Below, piece by piece: positions 19,408 through 27,185 of a stretch of 64,000 nucleotides of DNA. The stretch is from CALDTK01 sp965215115. GTDB lineage: Bacteria; Bacteroidota; Bacteroidia; Chitinophagales; Saprospiraceae. Numbering within the stretch: the stretch's first letter is position 1; every line of letters begins with the position of its first letter. Below the pieces are notes generated by a model, which was given only the letters and a program-made list of their open reading frames with translations, had not been told where the DNA came from and ran no database searches. A program made the position numbers and the translations under genes. The DNA lies in NCBI GenBank assembly GCA_965215115.1, contig OZ244050.1, positions 3,224,001 through 3,288,000 of the forward strand, given 5' to 3'.

Positions 19408-20265
19408 ATGACCATCGCCGCGACCCGCTCCGAACTCCGCGACGCGCTCGCCGCCTGGCGGGGGGGCGGGCTCCCCTACGCCCTCGTGCCGACGATGGGG
19501 GCGCTGCACGAGGGCCACCTCACGCTCGTCGCCGAGGCCCGCGCCGCCTACGGTAGGGTAGTGGTGAGCGTCTTCGTCAACCCGACGCAGTTCGACCGCC
19601 CGGAGGACCTGGCGCGCTACCCGCGGCAGGTGGCCAAAGACGCGGAGATGCTCCGGGCGGCCGGGGCGGACGTGGCCTTCGTGCCGTCGGTCGAGGAGGT
19701 CTACCCGCCGGGCGAGGTCATTCCGCCCCTGCCTGACCTGGCCGGTCTGGACGCCCGCTACGAGGGCGCCATGCGGCCGGGGCACTTCGCCGGCGTGGTG
19801 CAGGTGGTGCGGAGGCTCGTGGAGTTGGTGCAGCCCGCGGCCATGTTCATGGGCCAGAAGGACGCCCAGCAGGTGGCGGTGCTGCGGCAAGCCTCGCGGG
19901 AGGAGTCGTGGCCCGTCGAGATCATCGCCGTGCCCACCGTGCGTGAGGCCTCGGGCCTGGCCATGAGCTCGCGCAATGCGCAGTTGAGTGCGGCGGGTTT
20001 TGCGGAAGCGGCACAGATACACACCGCCCTGCAGCGCGCTAGACGACAGTGGGGCGAAGGTCTGAGTGCCGGGACGATAAGCCTTTCGGCAAAACGCGTT
20101 TTGGCGCACGCGAACTTCCGAGCCGAGTACTTCGACCTCGTCCGCGCGGGAGACTTCTGGCCGGTCGCCGCGGACGCCACCGCTGCCGACGTGTCGGAAC
20201 CCCTGCTGTGGGTCGTCGTGGCGTGGTACGAGGGCGTGCGTCTGATCGACAATATGCCCGTCTAG
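19408..20265 (+). CDS. panC: Pantoate--beta-alanine ligase PanC
   Basis: 285 residues from ATG 19408; a GTG six bases earlier is in frame but less likely. Joins pantoate and beta-alanine with ATP to make pantothenate. The PTMGALHEGH stretch carries the HxGH motif, followed by VVVSVFVNPTQFDRPEDLARYPR, and later FMGQKDAQQVAVL and the KMSKS-like MSSRN. Followed after about 100 bases by panD, which supplies beta-alanine. Three mini-hairpin copies fall in its C-terminal part (19997, 20081, 20098), a region that is variable in the family. Confidence 0.95.
   Translation: MTIAATRSELRDALAAWRGGGLPYALVPTMGALHEGHLTLVAEARAAYGRVVVSVFVNPTQFDRPEDLARYPRQVAKDAEMLRAAGADVAFVPSVEEVYPPGEVIPPLPDLAGLDARYEGAMRPGHFAGVVQVVRRLVELVQPAAMFMGQKDAQQVAVLRQASREESWPVEIIAVPTVREASGLAMSSRNAQLSAAGFAEAAQIHTALQRARRQWGEGLSAGTISLSAKRVLAHANFRAEYFDLVRAGDFWPVAADATAADVSEPLLWVVVAWYEGVRLIDNMPV
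20081..20112. repeat. Head-to-head pair of GTTTT-mini-hairpin elements inside panC
   Basis: A form-B copy on the minus strand (20081-20095, GCCTTTCGGCAAAAC) meets a divergent plus-strand copy (20098-20112) with only two bases between their GTTTT ends. The pair has the same arrangement and spacing as the one at 35474-35505 in an unrelated gene. Confidence 0.65.
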
Positions 20266-20366
20266 GCGCCCCGCCCCCGCGGGGCAGCGCGTCGGGGGTT
20301 AAACCCCAGCCGTCGGGGCGCGTATAGTAGCTCTACCTTTGCCGCCCCTCCAGCCAAGCAAACCCG

Positions 20367-20717
20367 ATGCTCCTCAGCATATTTAAGTCCAAGATCCACC
20401 GCGTCCGCGTCACGGAGGCCAACCTCAACTACGTCGGGTCGATCACGATCGACCAGGACCTCATGGACGCCGCCGGGCTCATCGCCGGGGAGCGCGTCCA
20501 GATCGTCAACAACATGAACGGCGAGCGCATCGAGACCTACGTCATCAAGGGCGCCCGCGGCTCCGGGGTCATCTGCCTCAACGGGGCCGCCGCGCGCCGC
20601 GCCGCCGTCGGCGACCAGGTCATCATCATCGGCTACGGCCTCATGACCCCCGAGGAGGCCGCGACCTTCGAGCCGAAGGTGGTCTTCCCCGACGACAACA
20701 ACCGCATCCGCGCTTGA
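20367..20717 (+). CDS. panD: Aspartate 1-decarboxylase PanD
   Basis: 116 residues. Pyruvoyl enzyme making beta-alanine from aspartate. The precursor cleavage site is visible as YVGSITID (Gly-Ser, residues about 24-25), with the Ser becoming the pyruvoyl group, and KIHRVRVTEANLNYVG precedes it. Length is normal for the family. TACCTTTG at 20334-20341 is a good -7-type box, so a promoter just upstream is likely. Its TGA overlaps the TTG start of the next gene. Confidence 0.95.
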   Translation: MLLSIFKSKIHRVRVTEANLNYVGSITIDQDLMDAAGLIAGERVQIVNNMNGERIETYVIKGARGSGVICLNGAAARRAAVGDQVIIIGYGLMTPEEAATFEPKVVFPDDNNRIRA

Positions 20718-21817
20718 ACTCACGCCTCCGCACGATCCTGCAGTTCCTGGGTTTCCTCTCCATCGGGGTGGTGATCCTCGGGCTCGTGTACCGTAGCCAG
20801 AGCGCCGCCTACCGGGCGCAGTGCGCCCTCGACGGCGTCCCGGGCGACGAGTGCTCATTGCTCGACAAGCTGACCGCCGACCTGAGCGAGGTACGCTACG
20901 AGTACCTGCTCGCGCTGTTGGTCATCTTCATGCTCTCCAACCTCTTCCGCGCCTGGCGCTGGCGGCAGCTCGTGGAGCCGCTCGGGAAGCGAGTCCGCTT
21001 CGGGAATACGCTGTGGACCCTGATGATCGGCTACCTCGCCAACCTCGGCTTCCCGCGCATGGGGGAGGTGGTGCGCGCGGGTCTGCTCGGCAAGTACGAG
21101 GGCGTGGCCGTCGAGAAGGTGATGGGGACGGTGGTCGTCGATCGCCTGCTCGACGTGCTGTGCCTGCTCGTGATCATCGGCGTGGCCGTCGCCACGCAGT
21201 GGGACACGCTCGGGGAGGCGATCCTGAACCTGCGCGGCGACGCGCCGACGAGCGGGCGGGGTCCGTGGCGCCCGATCCTGATGGTGACCGGTGGTGCGCT
21301 CCTGCTCGCGGGCTCGGTCTACTTCCTGTTTACGCGCCTCAGCCACACGCCGCTCGTCAAGCGGGTCGTCCGGATGGCGAGCGGGTTCACGGACGGACTG
21401 CGCTCGCTCGGCCGGGTCCGCAACCAGCCGCTGCTCTGGTTCAACACCGTCGGCATCTGGGGCTGCTACTTCGCGATGGCCTACGTGCCGTTCCTGAGTT
21501 TCCCGGCCACCGAGGGGCTCGGCGTCGACGCGGCGCTCACGGTGTTCGTCTTCAGCGCCCTCGGGATCGTCGTGCCGGCCCCCGGGGGGATGGGCAGCTA
21601 CCACTTCATGGTCATCCAGGCGCTGGCGCTCTACGGCATCGCCGGCGACGACGCGCTGAGCTTCGCCAACATCCTCTTCTTCACCGTCAACCTCGGGTGC
21701 AACCTCATCTTCGGGACCATCGGCCTCGTCGTCCTCCCGATCATCAACGGCGGTAAGAAAGTCAACCTCGCCGCCGCCGCCGAGGCGCCCTCCGGAGCGA
21801 CGCCCACCGCCCTGTGA
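20714..21817 (+). CDS. Lysylphosphatidylglycerol synthase TM region/UPF0104 flippase-like membrane protein, copy 1
   Basis: 367 residues, begun by TTG at 20714 inside the panD stop (TTGA). There are about eight hydrophobic helices, with the family blocks LGFPRMGEVVRAGLLGKYEGV, VVVDRLLDVLCLL and PAPGGMGSYHFMVIQAL (the PGGxGxxE/Y-like motif of UPF0104/YbhN). Relatives without the C-terminal synthase domain are thought to move lipids or lipid-linked sugars across the inner membrane; the substrate here is unknown. A distant paralogue is encoded at 23535-24680. Coupling to panD and rfaE2 by overlapping stop/start codons makes this a three-gene operon. Confidence 0.82.
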   Translation: MNSRLRTILQFLGFLSIGVVILGLVYRSQSAAYRAQCALDGVPGDECSLLDKLTADLSEVRYEYLLALLVIFMLSNLFRAWRWRQLVEPLGKRVRFGNTLWTLMIGYLANLGFPRMGEVVRAGLLGKYEGVAVEKVMGTVVVDRLLDVLCLLVIIGVAVATQWDTLGEAILNLRGDAPTSGRGPWRPILMVTGGALLLAGSVYFLFTRLSHTPLVKRVVRMASGFTDGLRSLGRVRNQPLLWFNTVGIWGCYFAMAYVPFLSFPATEGLGVDAALTVFVFSALGIVVPAPGGMGSYHFMVIQALALYGIAGDDALSFANILFFTVNLGCNLIFGTIGLVVLPIINGGKKVNLAAAAEAPSGATPTAL

Positions 21818-22299
21818 TCATGCCGTTTTCGCGAAAGCTGGTCTCGCCTGATTGGGCCTCCGCCAAAATCCGGGTCACGTCCTGGCAAGCCGCCGGGGAG
21901 CGGGTGGTGTTCACGAATGGGGTCTTCGATTTGCTCCACCCCGGGCACGTCACGTACCTCGAGGAGGCGCGGGCCCTGGGGGATCGCCTGATCGTGGGCC
22001 TGAATGCGGATGCGAGCGTGAAACGGCTCAAGGGCGCGTCGCGGCCCCTGCAGACGGAGGAAGACCGGGCGGTGGTGCTGGCCGGCCTAAAGGCGGTGGA
22101 CGGGGTGGTGGTCTTCGCCGAGGACACGCCGCTCGCGTTGATCACCGCGCTGCGCCCCGATGTCCTCGTCAAGGGCGGCGACTACACGCTCCGGACCATC
22201 GTCGGCGCGGCGGAGGTGCTCGCGTGGGGCGGGGAGGTGCGGGTGCTCGGGTTCGTGCCGGGGAAGAGCACGACGGGGCTGATCGCGCGGATGGGGTGA
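21814..22299 (+). CDS. rfaE2: D-glycero-beta-D-manno-heptose 1-phosphate adenylyltransferase (RfaE2-type)
   Basis: 161 residues from GTG 21814, which overlaps the previous TGA (GTGA); ATG 21820 is an alternative. Nucleotidyltransferase of the HIGH superfamily: FTNGVFDLLHPGHVTYLEEA carries the HxGH motif, then GLNADASVKRLKGASRPLQ, VLVKGGDY and VPGKSTTGLI near the end. It activates heptose-1-phosphate with ATP for lipopolysaccharide core synthesis. It lacks the kinase domain found in bifunctional HldE. A mini-hairpin copy lies in its first codons (21825-21838). Confidence 0.9.
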   Translation: MIMPFSRKLVSPDWASAKIRVTSWQAAGERVVFTNGVFDLLHPGHVTYLEEARALGDRLIVGLNADASVKRLKGASRPLQTEEDRAVVLAGLKAVDGVVVFAEDTPLALITALRPDVLVKGGDYTLRTIVGAAEVLAWGGEVRVLGFVPGKSTTGLIARMG

Positions 22300-22373
22300 G
22301 GTTACCACACTTATTCTTCGCTTGCGTGCAACTCAGTTCACCTTCCGTAGGTCCTTCGACCAAACCTCCACAC

Positions 22374-22820
22374 GTGTCCATCGTCCACGACTTCTTAATT
22401 CGCGCTGTATTAACCCTCACGGTAACTTCGGGCCACGTCGTCCGTGGCACGGCAGACACCGCTAGCTCCTACCTGGTCGCAATCGATCAGGCGGCTATGC
22501 CGGGAGCCCTCGCAATATGCGGAATCCCCATCGATAGCTCGGCCCCGCAGCGGGTCCAGTTCGCGTTGCGCAACCCCGGTCTAGTGCCGCGCAAGGTCAC
22601 GCTAATCAGTTATCCTCCCGGCGAAACCAAGAACGGTACCGCCGGCTTCTGGCTTGGTCCTTACGCTGAGCGTAGTTTCAGCTTCCCAATTGGTACCCGG
22701 CTGTACCTCGCCTCGGCCGAGCAGGTGGAGCGCGTTATGGCCGGCCGCAAGATCCGGCGCGAGCCACCGTTCAGGATCGTCGGGGCCGCCGACAACGGAA
22801 CGAGACTCGACATCGAGTAG
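22374..22820 (+). CDS. Hypothetical protein
   Basis: About 148 residues from GTG 22374. The family was not recognised. It opens VSIVHDFLIRAVLTLTVTSG, which could be a poor signal peptide, and continues as a beta-rich domain with the stretch GTAGFWLGPYAERSFSFPIGTRLYLAS. The frame is open much further upstream, but that part overlaps rfaE2 in another frame and is not real. It may be a small exported protein. The start is uncertain. Confidence 0.45.
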   Translation: MSIVHDFLIRAVLTLTVTSGHVVRGTADTASSYLVAIDQAAMPGALAICGIPIDSSAPQRVQFALRNPGLVPRKVTLISYPPGETKNGTAGFWLGPYAERSFSFPIGTRLYLASAEQVERVMAGRKIRREPPFRIVGAADNGTRLDIE

Positions 22821-22847
22821 CCGCTCCCGCCTGCGGCAGCCTCGAAG

Positions 22848-23489
22848 CTAATTACAGTACACCAAGTACTTCTCCCAAAACCACTCGTCCTTGAACCACT
22901 CCCTAATCGGATAACTCTCCCGGTAGATACTGCGGTGTAGCGAGTTCAACTCCTCTTTCATCGCCTGCGTATTGCCGCCTTTATAGGCGATCAAGCCATT
23001 CGGTATGCTGTGCCGCTCGCGATCGGACAACATCAACCGCGACCAGGAGTACAGTTGCGGTAGGGACGCCACCGCCCGCGAGATCACGAAGTCGTACTGC
23101 CCGCGGCCGGCCTTGAAGTCCTCCACGCGCGTGTGGACCGTGGTGACGTTGTCCAGCCCGATCGCCCCGGCGACCTCGTTGACGACGGTGAGCTTCTTGT
23201 TGGTCGAGTCGATCAGCGTCCACGCGACCTCCGGGTAGACGATGGCCAGTGGGATGCCCGGGAAGCCACCGCCGCAGCCGAGGTCTAGCACCTTGGAGCC
23301 CGGGCGCAGGTTGATGAAGCGCGTCAGCGCCAGGGAGTGCAGCACGTGGTGCTTGTAGAGTTGGTCGATGTCCTTGCGGGACACGACGTTGATCTTCTGG
23401 TTCCACTCGGCGTAGAGGGGGCCGAGCTGCGCGAAGCGCGCTCGCTGCTCGGGCGTGAGGTCGGGGAAGTACTCGAGTAAGGTGTCCAT
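22848..23489 (-). CDS. rsmG: 16S rRNA (guanine(527)-N(7))-methyltransferase RsmG
   Basis: 213 residues. S-adenosylmethionine-dependent methyltransferase for G527 of 16S rRNA. The SAM loop reads VLDLGCGGGFPGIPLAI, preceded by the family block YAEWNQKINVVSRKDIDQLY and HHVLHSL, and followed by ISRAVASLPQLYSW. Length is normal. Loss of this enzyme gives low-level streptomycin resistance in other bacteria. It ends close to the unknown gene on the opposite strand (convergent). Confidence 0.95.
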   Translation of the reverse strand: MDTLLEYFPDLTPEQRARFAQLGPLYAEWNQKINVVSRKDIDQLYKHHVLHSLALTRFINLRPGSKVLDLGCGGGFPGIPLAIVYPEVAWTLIDSTNKKLTVVNEVAGAIGLDNVTTVHTRVEDFKAGRGQYDFVISRAVASLPQLYSWSRLMLSDRERHSIPNGLIAYKGGNTQAMKEELNSLHRSIYRESYPIREWFKDEWFWEKYLVYCN

Positions 23490-23534
23490 GGGCGGGCGCG
23501 AAGGTATCCCGACGCGATCCCCCCCGCCGCGCCC

Positions 23535-24680
23535 CTAGACGGGCTCCGTGCGTGGCGCCGTCGACGCCGCCTGCGTGGCGCCCTCGACGCCGACCTTGCG
23601 CTGGGCCCGCCGCGCGCGGATGCCCGTGATCCAGTTCGGGATTACCACGGCCCCGGCGATCAGGTAGGCGTAGTACGTGAGCCCCCGCCAGATCATGGCG
23701 ACGAGCAGTATGCTCGTCGCGTTGTCGCCCATGAAGTCCTCCGTGAAGCCCGGCAGCATCGACTCCGCGAAGCCCGCCCCGCCGGGCGTCGGCGAGAAGG
23801 CGATGATGAGGTACATCGACTGGAGGCGACCGTAGAGTTCGGCCTGGACGGCGGGATTGAGCGAGACGTCCCCGAAGGCGATGATCAGGCAACTCAGCAG
23901 CAGGAAGCGGCAGCTCCACGCCCCGGCCGTCGACCCGAAGGCCCCGAGGTGCCAGCGCAGGGGTTGCCGGCGCATGTGCACCGACGCCGCCACGGTATCG
24001 CGGGCCGTGCGCAAGAGTGTTTTGCGGAAACGCCTCAAGATCCGCACTCCCGCCAGCCACCGCAGCACCGCCCGAATCGCACTCGGGGACACGAACAGGC
24101 CCCAGAAGAAGAAGCTCCCGTACAGCGCCATCGCGCCCCAGGCCAGCCAGAAGGTCTTGCCCCAGGCCCCGAGGTCCGCGAAGGTCTCGGCCCCCGGGCG
24201 GATCATGCTCGGTCCGAACGTCAGGTACAGCAGGCCCAGTCCCGTCACGAAGAAGGCCGTGTCGAGCACGATGGTGTAGATCACGAGGCTCGCCGTGCGC
24301 CCGGCCGAGAGCTTCTCCTGCGAGAGGACGAAGAGCGCCACGGCCGAGCCCCCGACGCTCGTCGGGCTCACCGCCGAGGAGAACTCCCAGATGAAGACCA
24401 GCTCGATGCACTTCCGGAAGGAGAAGTCGTGCTCGGAGAGGATGTAGAGCCGCGTGGCGTAGAAGAGGTGGCGCGCGGTGAGGAGCGCGAGGCTCATCCC
24501 GACCCAGAACAGCGTCGCGAGCGTCCAGTCGATGGCGCGCCACTCGCGCAGGTCGAACTCCTGGTAGAAAAGGTACGCGACGACGCCGAGGCCGATGATC
24601 ATCGGGACGACGATGCGACTCGGGCGCACACTGTGGAGGGCCTTCTGCTGCTCTGCGGTAAATTCGTTCTTTGGGTTCAC
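23535..24680 (-). CDS. UPF0104/YbhN flippase-like membrane protein, copy 2
   Basis: About 381 residues when started at GTG 24680 (VNPKNEFTAEQQKALHSV). An ATG at 24740 would add 20 residues but would overlap the divergent VWA gene. Multiple membrane segments, and the family blocks FSSAVSPTSVGGSAVALFVL and AFSPTPGGAGFAESMLPGF. Together these mark the lysylphosphatidylglycerol-synthase TM (UPF0104) family without a synthase domain. Lipid or glycolipid translocation is inferred. A mini-hairpin with GCG/CGC stem lies at 24019 and encodes part of RRFRKTLLR. Confidence 0.8.
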   Translation of the reverse strand: MNPKNEFTAEQQKALHSVRPSRIVVPMIIGLGVVAYLFYQEFDLREWRAIDWTLATLFWVGMSLALLTARHLFYATRLYILSEHDFSFRKCIELVFIWEFSSAVSPTSVGGSAVALFVLSQEKLSAGRTASLVIYTIVLDTAFFVTGLGLLYLTFGPSMIRPGAETFADLGAWGKTFWLAWGAMALYGSFFFWGLFVSPSAIRAVLRWLAGVRILRRFRKTLLRTARDTVAASVHMRRQPLRWHLGAFGSTAGAWSCRFLLLSCLIIAFGDVSLNPAVQAELYGRLQSMYLIIAFSPTPGGAGFAESMLPGFTEDFMGDNATSILLVAMIWRGLTYYAYLIAGAVVIPNWITGIRARRAQRKVGVEGATQAASTAPRTEPV

Positions 24681-24702
24681 GCTGGTGCTACATTGCCGCT
24701 CG

Positions 24703-25875
24703 ATGAGCAATCCGTCGCCCGGGGGGTCAACGTCGGGCACGGGGGTGCGGTTGCCGCCGGGGGCCCCCGAATCCCTATCGATCCACGAGCGGTGGCGACT
24801 GCTGCTCGGAGATACCGCCGGTGATCCGGCCGGCGCTGCCCCCCTGGCCGAACTCTCGCCCGCGTGGCAGCAGCTCGACGACGTGGTCGGGGACCTCTAC
24901 GACGAGGACCGCCGCGGCGGGATGGCCAAGTCGAGCGCGCGGCTGACGGACTGGCTGGGCCGCTTGCGCGAAAACTTCCCACCCGCGAGCATCGAGGTCA
25001 TGCAGCGCGACGCCCTCGATCGCTACGGCCTCACCAAACTCCTCACCGACCCCGTCATCCTCGAGAGCCTCGAGCCCGATGTCCACCTCGCCGCCACCCT
25101 CATCCAACTCGGCAAAGCCATGCCCGACGAGGCCCGCGCCAAGGCCGATGCGATCGTCGCGCACATCGCCAGACAGCTTGCGCAAAAACTCGAGGAGCCG
25201 ATGCTGCGCAGCGTTCGCGCCGCCCTGGCCTCGGCCGAACTCCGGACGCAGTCCAGACCGACGAAGCACACGCACTGGCCCCGCACCATCCGGCGCAACC
25301 TCAAGCACTACCAGCCCGCCCTGCGGACCATCGTCCCCGAGCGCTTCGTCAACCGCACTGCCCTCGCCCGGGGCCTGCGCAACGTCCACATCCTCATCGA
25401 CCAGAGCGCCTCGATGGCCACGAGCGCCATCCACGCGGCCCTCGGCGCGGCCATCATGGCGAAGGTGCCCTCGCTACAGGTGCGGCTCGTGGCCTTCGAC
25501 ACCGAGATTGCCGACCTGAGCCACCTGCTGCACGACCCCGTCGAGACGCTGTTCGGCGTGCAACTCGGCGGCGGCACGGACATCCACCGCGCGATGCGCT
25601 ACGAGGAGCAGTTCATCCGGGAGCCGACGCGCAGTCTCCTGGTGTTGATCAGCGACTTGTACGAGGGCGGCTCGGTGGCGGGCACGCTGCAGCGCGTCGA
25701 TACGCTCGTCCAGAGCGGCGTCCGCGTGATCTGTCTGTTGGCCATCAGCGACGAGGGCAAGCCGAGCTACGATAAGAAGCTCGCGGAGCAAATCGCGACT
25801 CTCGGCGCGAGCGTCTTCAGCACTACGCCGGAGGCTTTCCCGGAGATGATGGCGGTGGCGCTTCGCGGGCGATGA
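24703..25875 (+). CDS. VWA domain-containing protein (CoxE-like)
   Basis: 390 residues from ATG 24703 (MSNPSPGG). The N-terminal half is helical and unrecognised. The C-terminal half is a von Willebrand A domain with an intact metal-ion site: DQSASM (D-x-S-x-S, about residue 233), the later Thr within LGGGTDIHRAM, and LISDLYEGG. This resembles the CoxE/YehP-type VWA proteins that often work with MoxR-like AAA ATPases; no such ATPase is adjacent. A TACATTGC box at 24689-24696 ends only six bases before the ATG, so the mRNA may be nearly leaderless, or the true start may be further in. Mini-hairpin copies at 24962 and 25176. Confidence 0.75.
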   Translation: MSNPSPGGSTSGTGVRLPPGAPESLSIHERWRLLLGDTAGDPAGAAPLAELSPAWQQLDDVVGDLYDEDRRGGMAKSSARLTDWLGRLRENFPPASIEVMQRDALDRYGLTKLLTDPVILESLEPDVHLAATLIQLGKAMPDEARAKADAIVAHIARQLAQKLEEPMLRSVRAALASAELRTQSRPTKHTHWPRTIRRNLKHYQPALRTIVPERFVNRTALARGLRNVHILIDQSASMATSAIHAALGAAIMAKVPSLQVRLVAFDTEIADLSHLLHDPVETLFGVQLGGGTDIHRAMRYEEQFIREPTRSLLVLISDLYEGGSVAGTLQRVDTLVQSGVRVICLLAISDEGKPSYDKKLAEQIATLGASVFSTTPEAFPEMMAVALRGR

Positions 25876-25923
25876 TCAGTGGTCATCGCCACCGAAGGTC
25901 ATCGCCGCCGCAGGTCATCGCCC

Positions 25924-26784
25924 TCAGGCCAACAACCCCATCAGATACTCCCCGTAGCCGCTCTTCATGTACTTCTGCCCGAGTCGCTCCAGCTGCTCGT
26001 CGTCGATGAAGCCCTGCTCCCAGGCGACCTCCTCGATGCAGCCGATCTTGAGGCCCTGGCGGTCTTCGATCGTGCGGATGAACTCTCCGGCCTGGATCAG
26101 ACTCGCGTGGGTACCCGTGTCCAGCCAGGCCACGCCGCGGCCCAACACGCCGACCTTGAGCTTGCCCGCCGCCAAGTAGTGCTTATTGACATCGGTGATC
26201 TCGTACTCGCCCCGCGCACTCGGCGCTAGGTTCTTCGCGATCTCGATGACGGAGTTGTCGTAGAAGTACAGCCCCGGCACGGCGTAGTTGCTCTTCGGCT
26301 TCGCGGGCTTCTCCTCGATGGAGAGGGCGTGCTTGTACTCGTCGAACTCCACCACGCCGTAGCGCTCCGGATCGGCGACGCGGTAGGCGTACACGATGCC
26401 GCCGTCTGGGTGGGCGCTGTCCTTGAGGAGTTGCTCCATGCCCGCGCCGTAGAAGATGTTGTCCCCGAGGATGAGCGCCGCCGCATCAGCGCCGATGAAG
26501 TCCGCCCCGAGCACGAAGGCCTGCGCGAGGCCGTTCGGCTCGTGCTGCGCGACGTAGCTAAAATTGCAGCCGATGCCCGAGCCGTCGCCGAGGAGCTTCG
26601 CGAAGTTGGGCAGGTCTTCCGGGGTCGAGATGATCAGGACGTCCTTGATGCCCGCCAGCATCAGCGTCGAGAGCGGGTAGTAGATCATCGGCTTGTCGTA
26701 CACCGGCATGAGCTGCTTGCTCACGGCGAGTGTCAGCGGGTAGAGCCGCGTGCCGAGTCCCCCGGCGAGAATGATTCCTTTCAT
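25924..26784 (-). CDS. rfbA: Glucose-1-phosphate thymidylyltransferase RfbA
   Basis: 286 residues. Makes dTDP-glucose from dTTP and glucose-1-phosphate, the first step of dTDP-rhamnose synthesis for surface polysaccharides. The N-terminal signature is MKGIILAGGLGTRLYPLT, followed by SKQLMPVYDKPMIYYPLSTL, LILGDNIFYG, ERYGVVEFDE and GRGVAWLDTGTHASLI. The rest of the rfb pathway is not in this window. The stop lies about 50 bases from the convergent VWA gene. Confidence 0.96.
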   Translation of the reverse strand: MKGIILAGGLGTRLYPLTLAVSKQLMPVYDKPMIYYPLSTLMLAGIKDVLIISTPEDLPNFAKLLGDGSGIGCNFSYVAQHEPNGLAQAFVLGADFIGADAAALILGDNIFYGAGMEQLLKDSAHPDGGIVYAYRVADPERYGVVEFDEYKHALSIEEKPAKPKSNYAVPGLYFYDNSVIEIAKNLAPSARGEYEITDVNKHYLAAGKLKVGVLGRGVAWLDTGTHASLIQAGEFIRTIEDRQGLKIGCIEEVAWEQGFIDDEQLERLGQKYMKSGYGEYLMGLLA

Positions 26785-26819
26785 GTGTAAGCGTGTGGCG
26801 AAGAGTGACGGCCGCGAAA

Positions 26820-27185
26820 CTAGTCCTCGATCGCGGCGCTCTCCTCGCGCAGGACCTCGAGCACCTGCGGGGAGTACGCCTCCATGACGGTGAGGTGCGT
26901 GCTCGCGCGCTGCAGGTCGGTGCCCTCGCGCCCGATGTCCTCGAGGGCGGCGTTGGCGAGCGTCATCTCGGCGTGGCCGATGAAGGCCAGGGTCGACTTC
27001 ATCTTGTGCGCGACCTGCTTGAGGTCCTCGCCGTTCTGCGCGAGGTAGGCCTTGCGTAGTTTGGTGACTTCCGCGGGTAGCTCCTCGATGAGCATGTCGA
27101 TCATCGTCTTCTTCATGAAGTCGTCGCCGTCCGACATCATTTCGAGGTAAGACAGGTCGAGTTGGGTGCGTGTATCAGCGTTCAT
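26820..27185 (-). CDS. Hpt domain phosphotransfer protein
   Basis: 121 residues, all helical, with the phosphorylatable His in AHKMKSTLAFIGH (about residue 59). It overlaps the end of the hybrid kinase gene by 11 bases and is certainly co-expressed with it. It probably takes the phosphate from that kinase's C-terminal receiver domain and passes it to an unidentified response regulator. The separate Hpt protein completes a His-Asp-His-Asp relay. Confidence 0.85.
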   Translation of the reverse strand: MNADTRTQLDLSYLEMMSDGDDFMKKTMIDMLIEELPAEVTKLRKAYLAQNGEDLKQVAHKMKSTLAFIGHAEMTLANAALEDIGREGTDLQRASTHLTVMEAYSPQVLEVLREESAAIED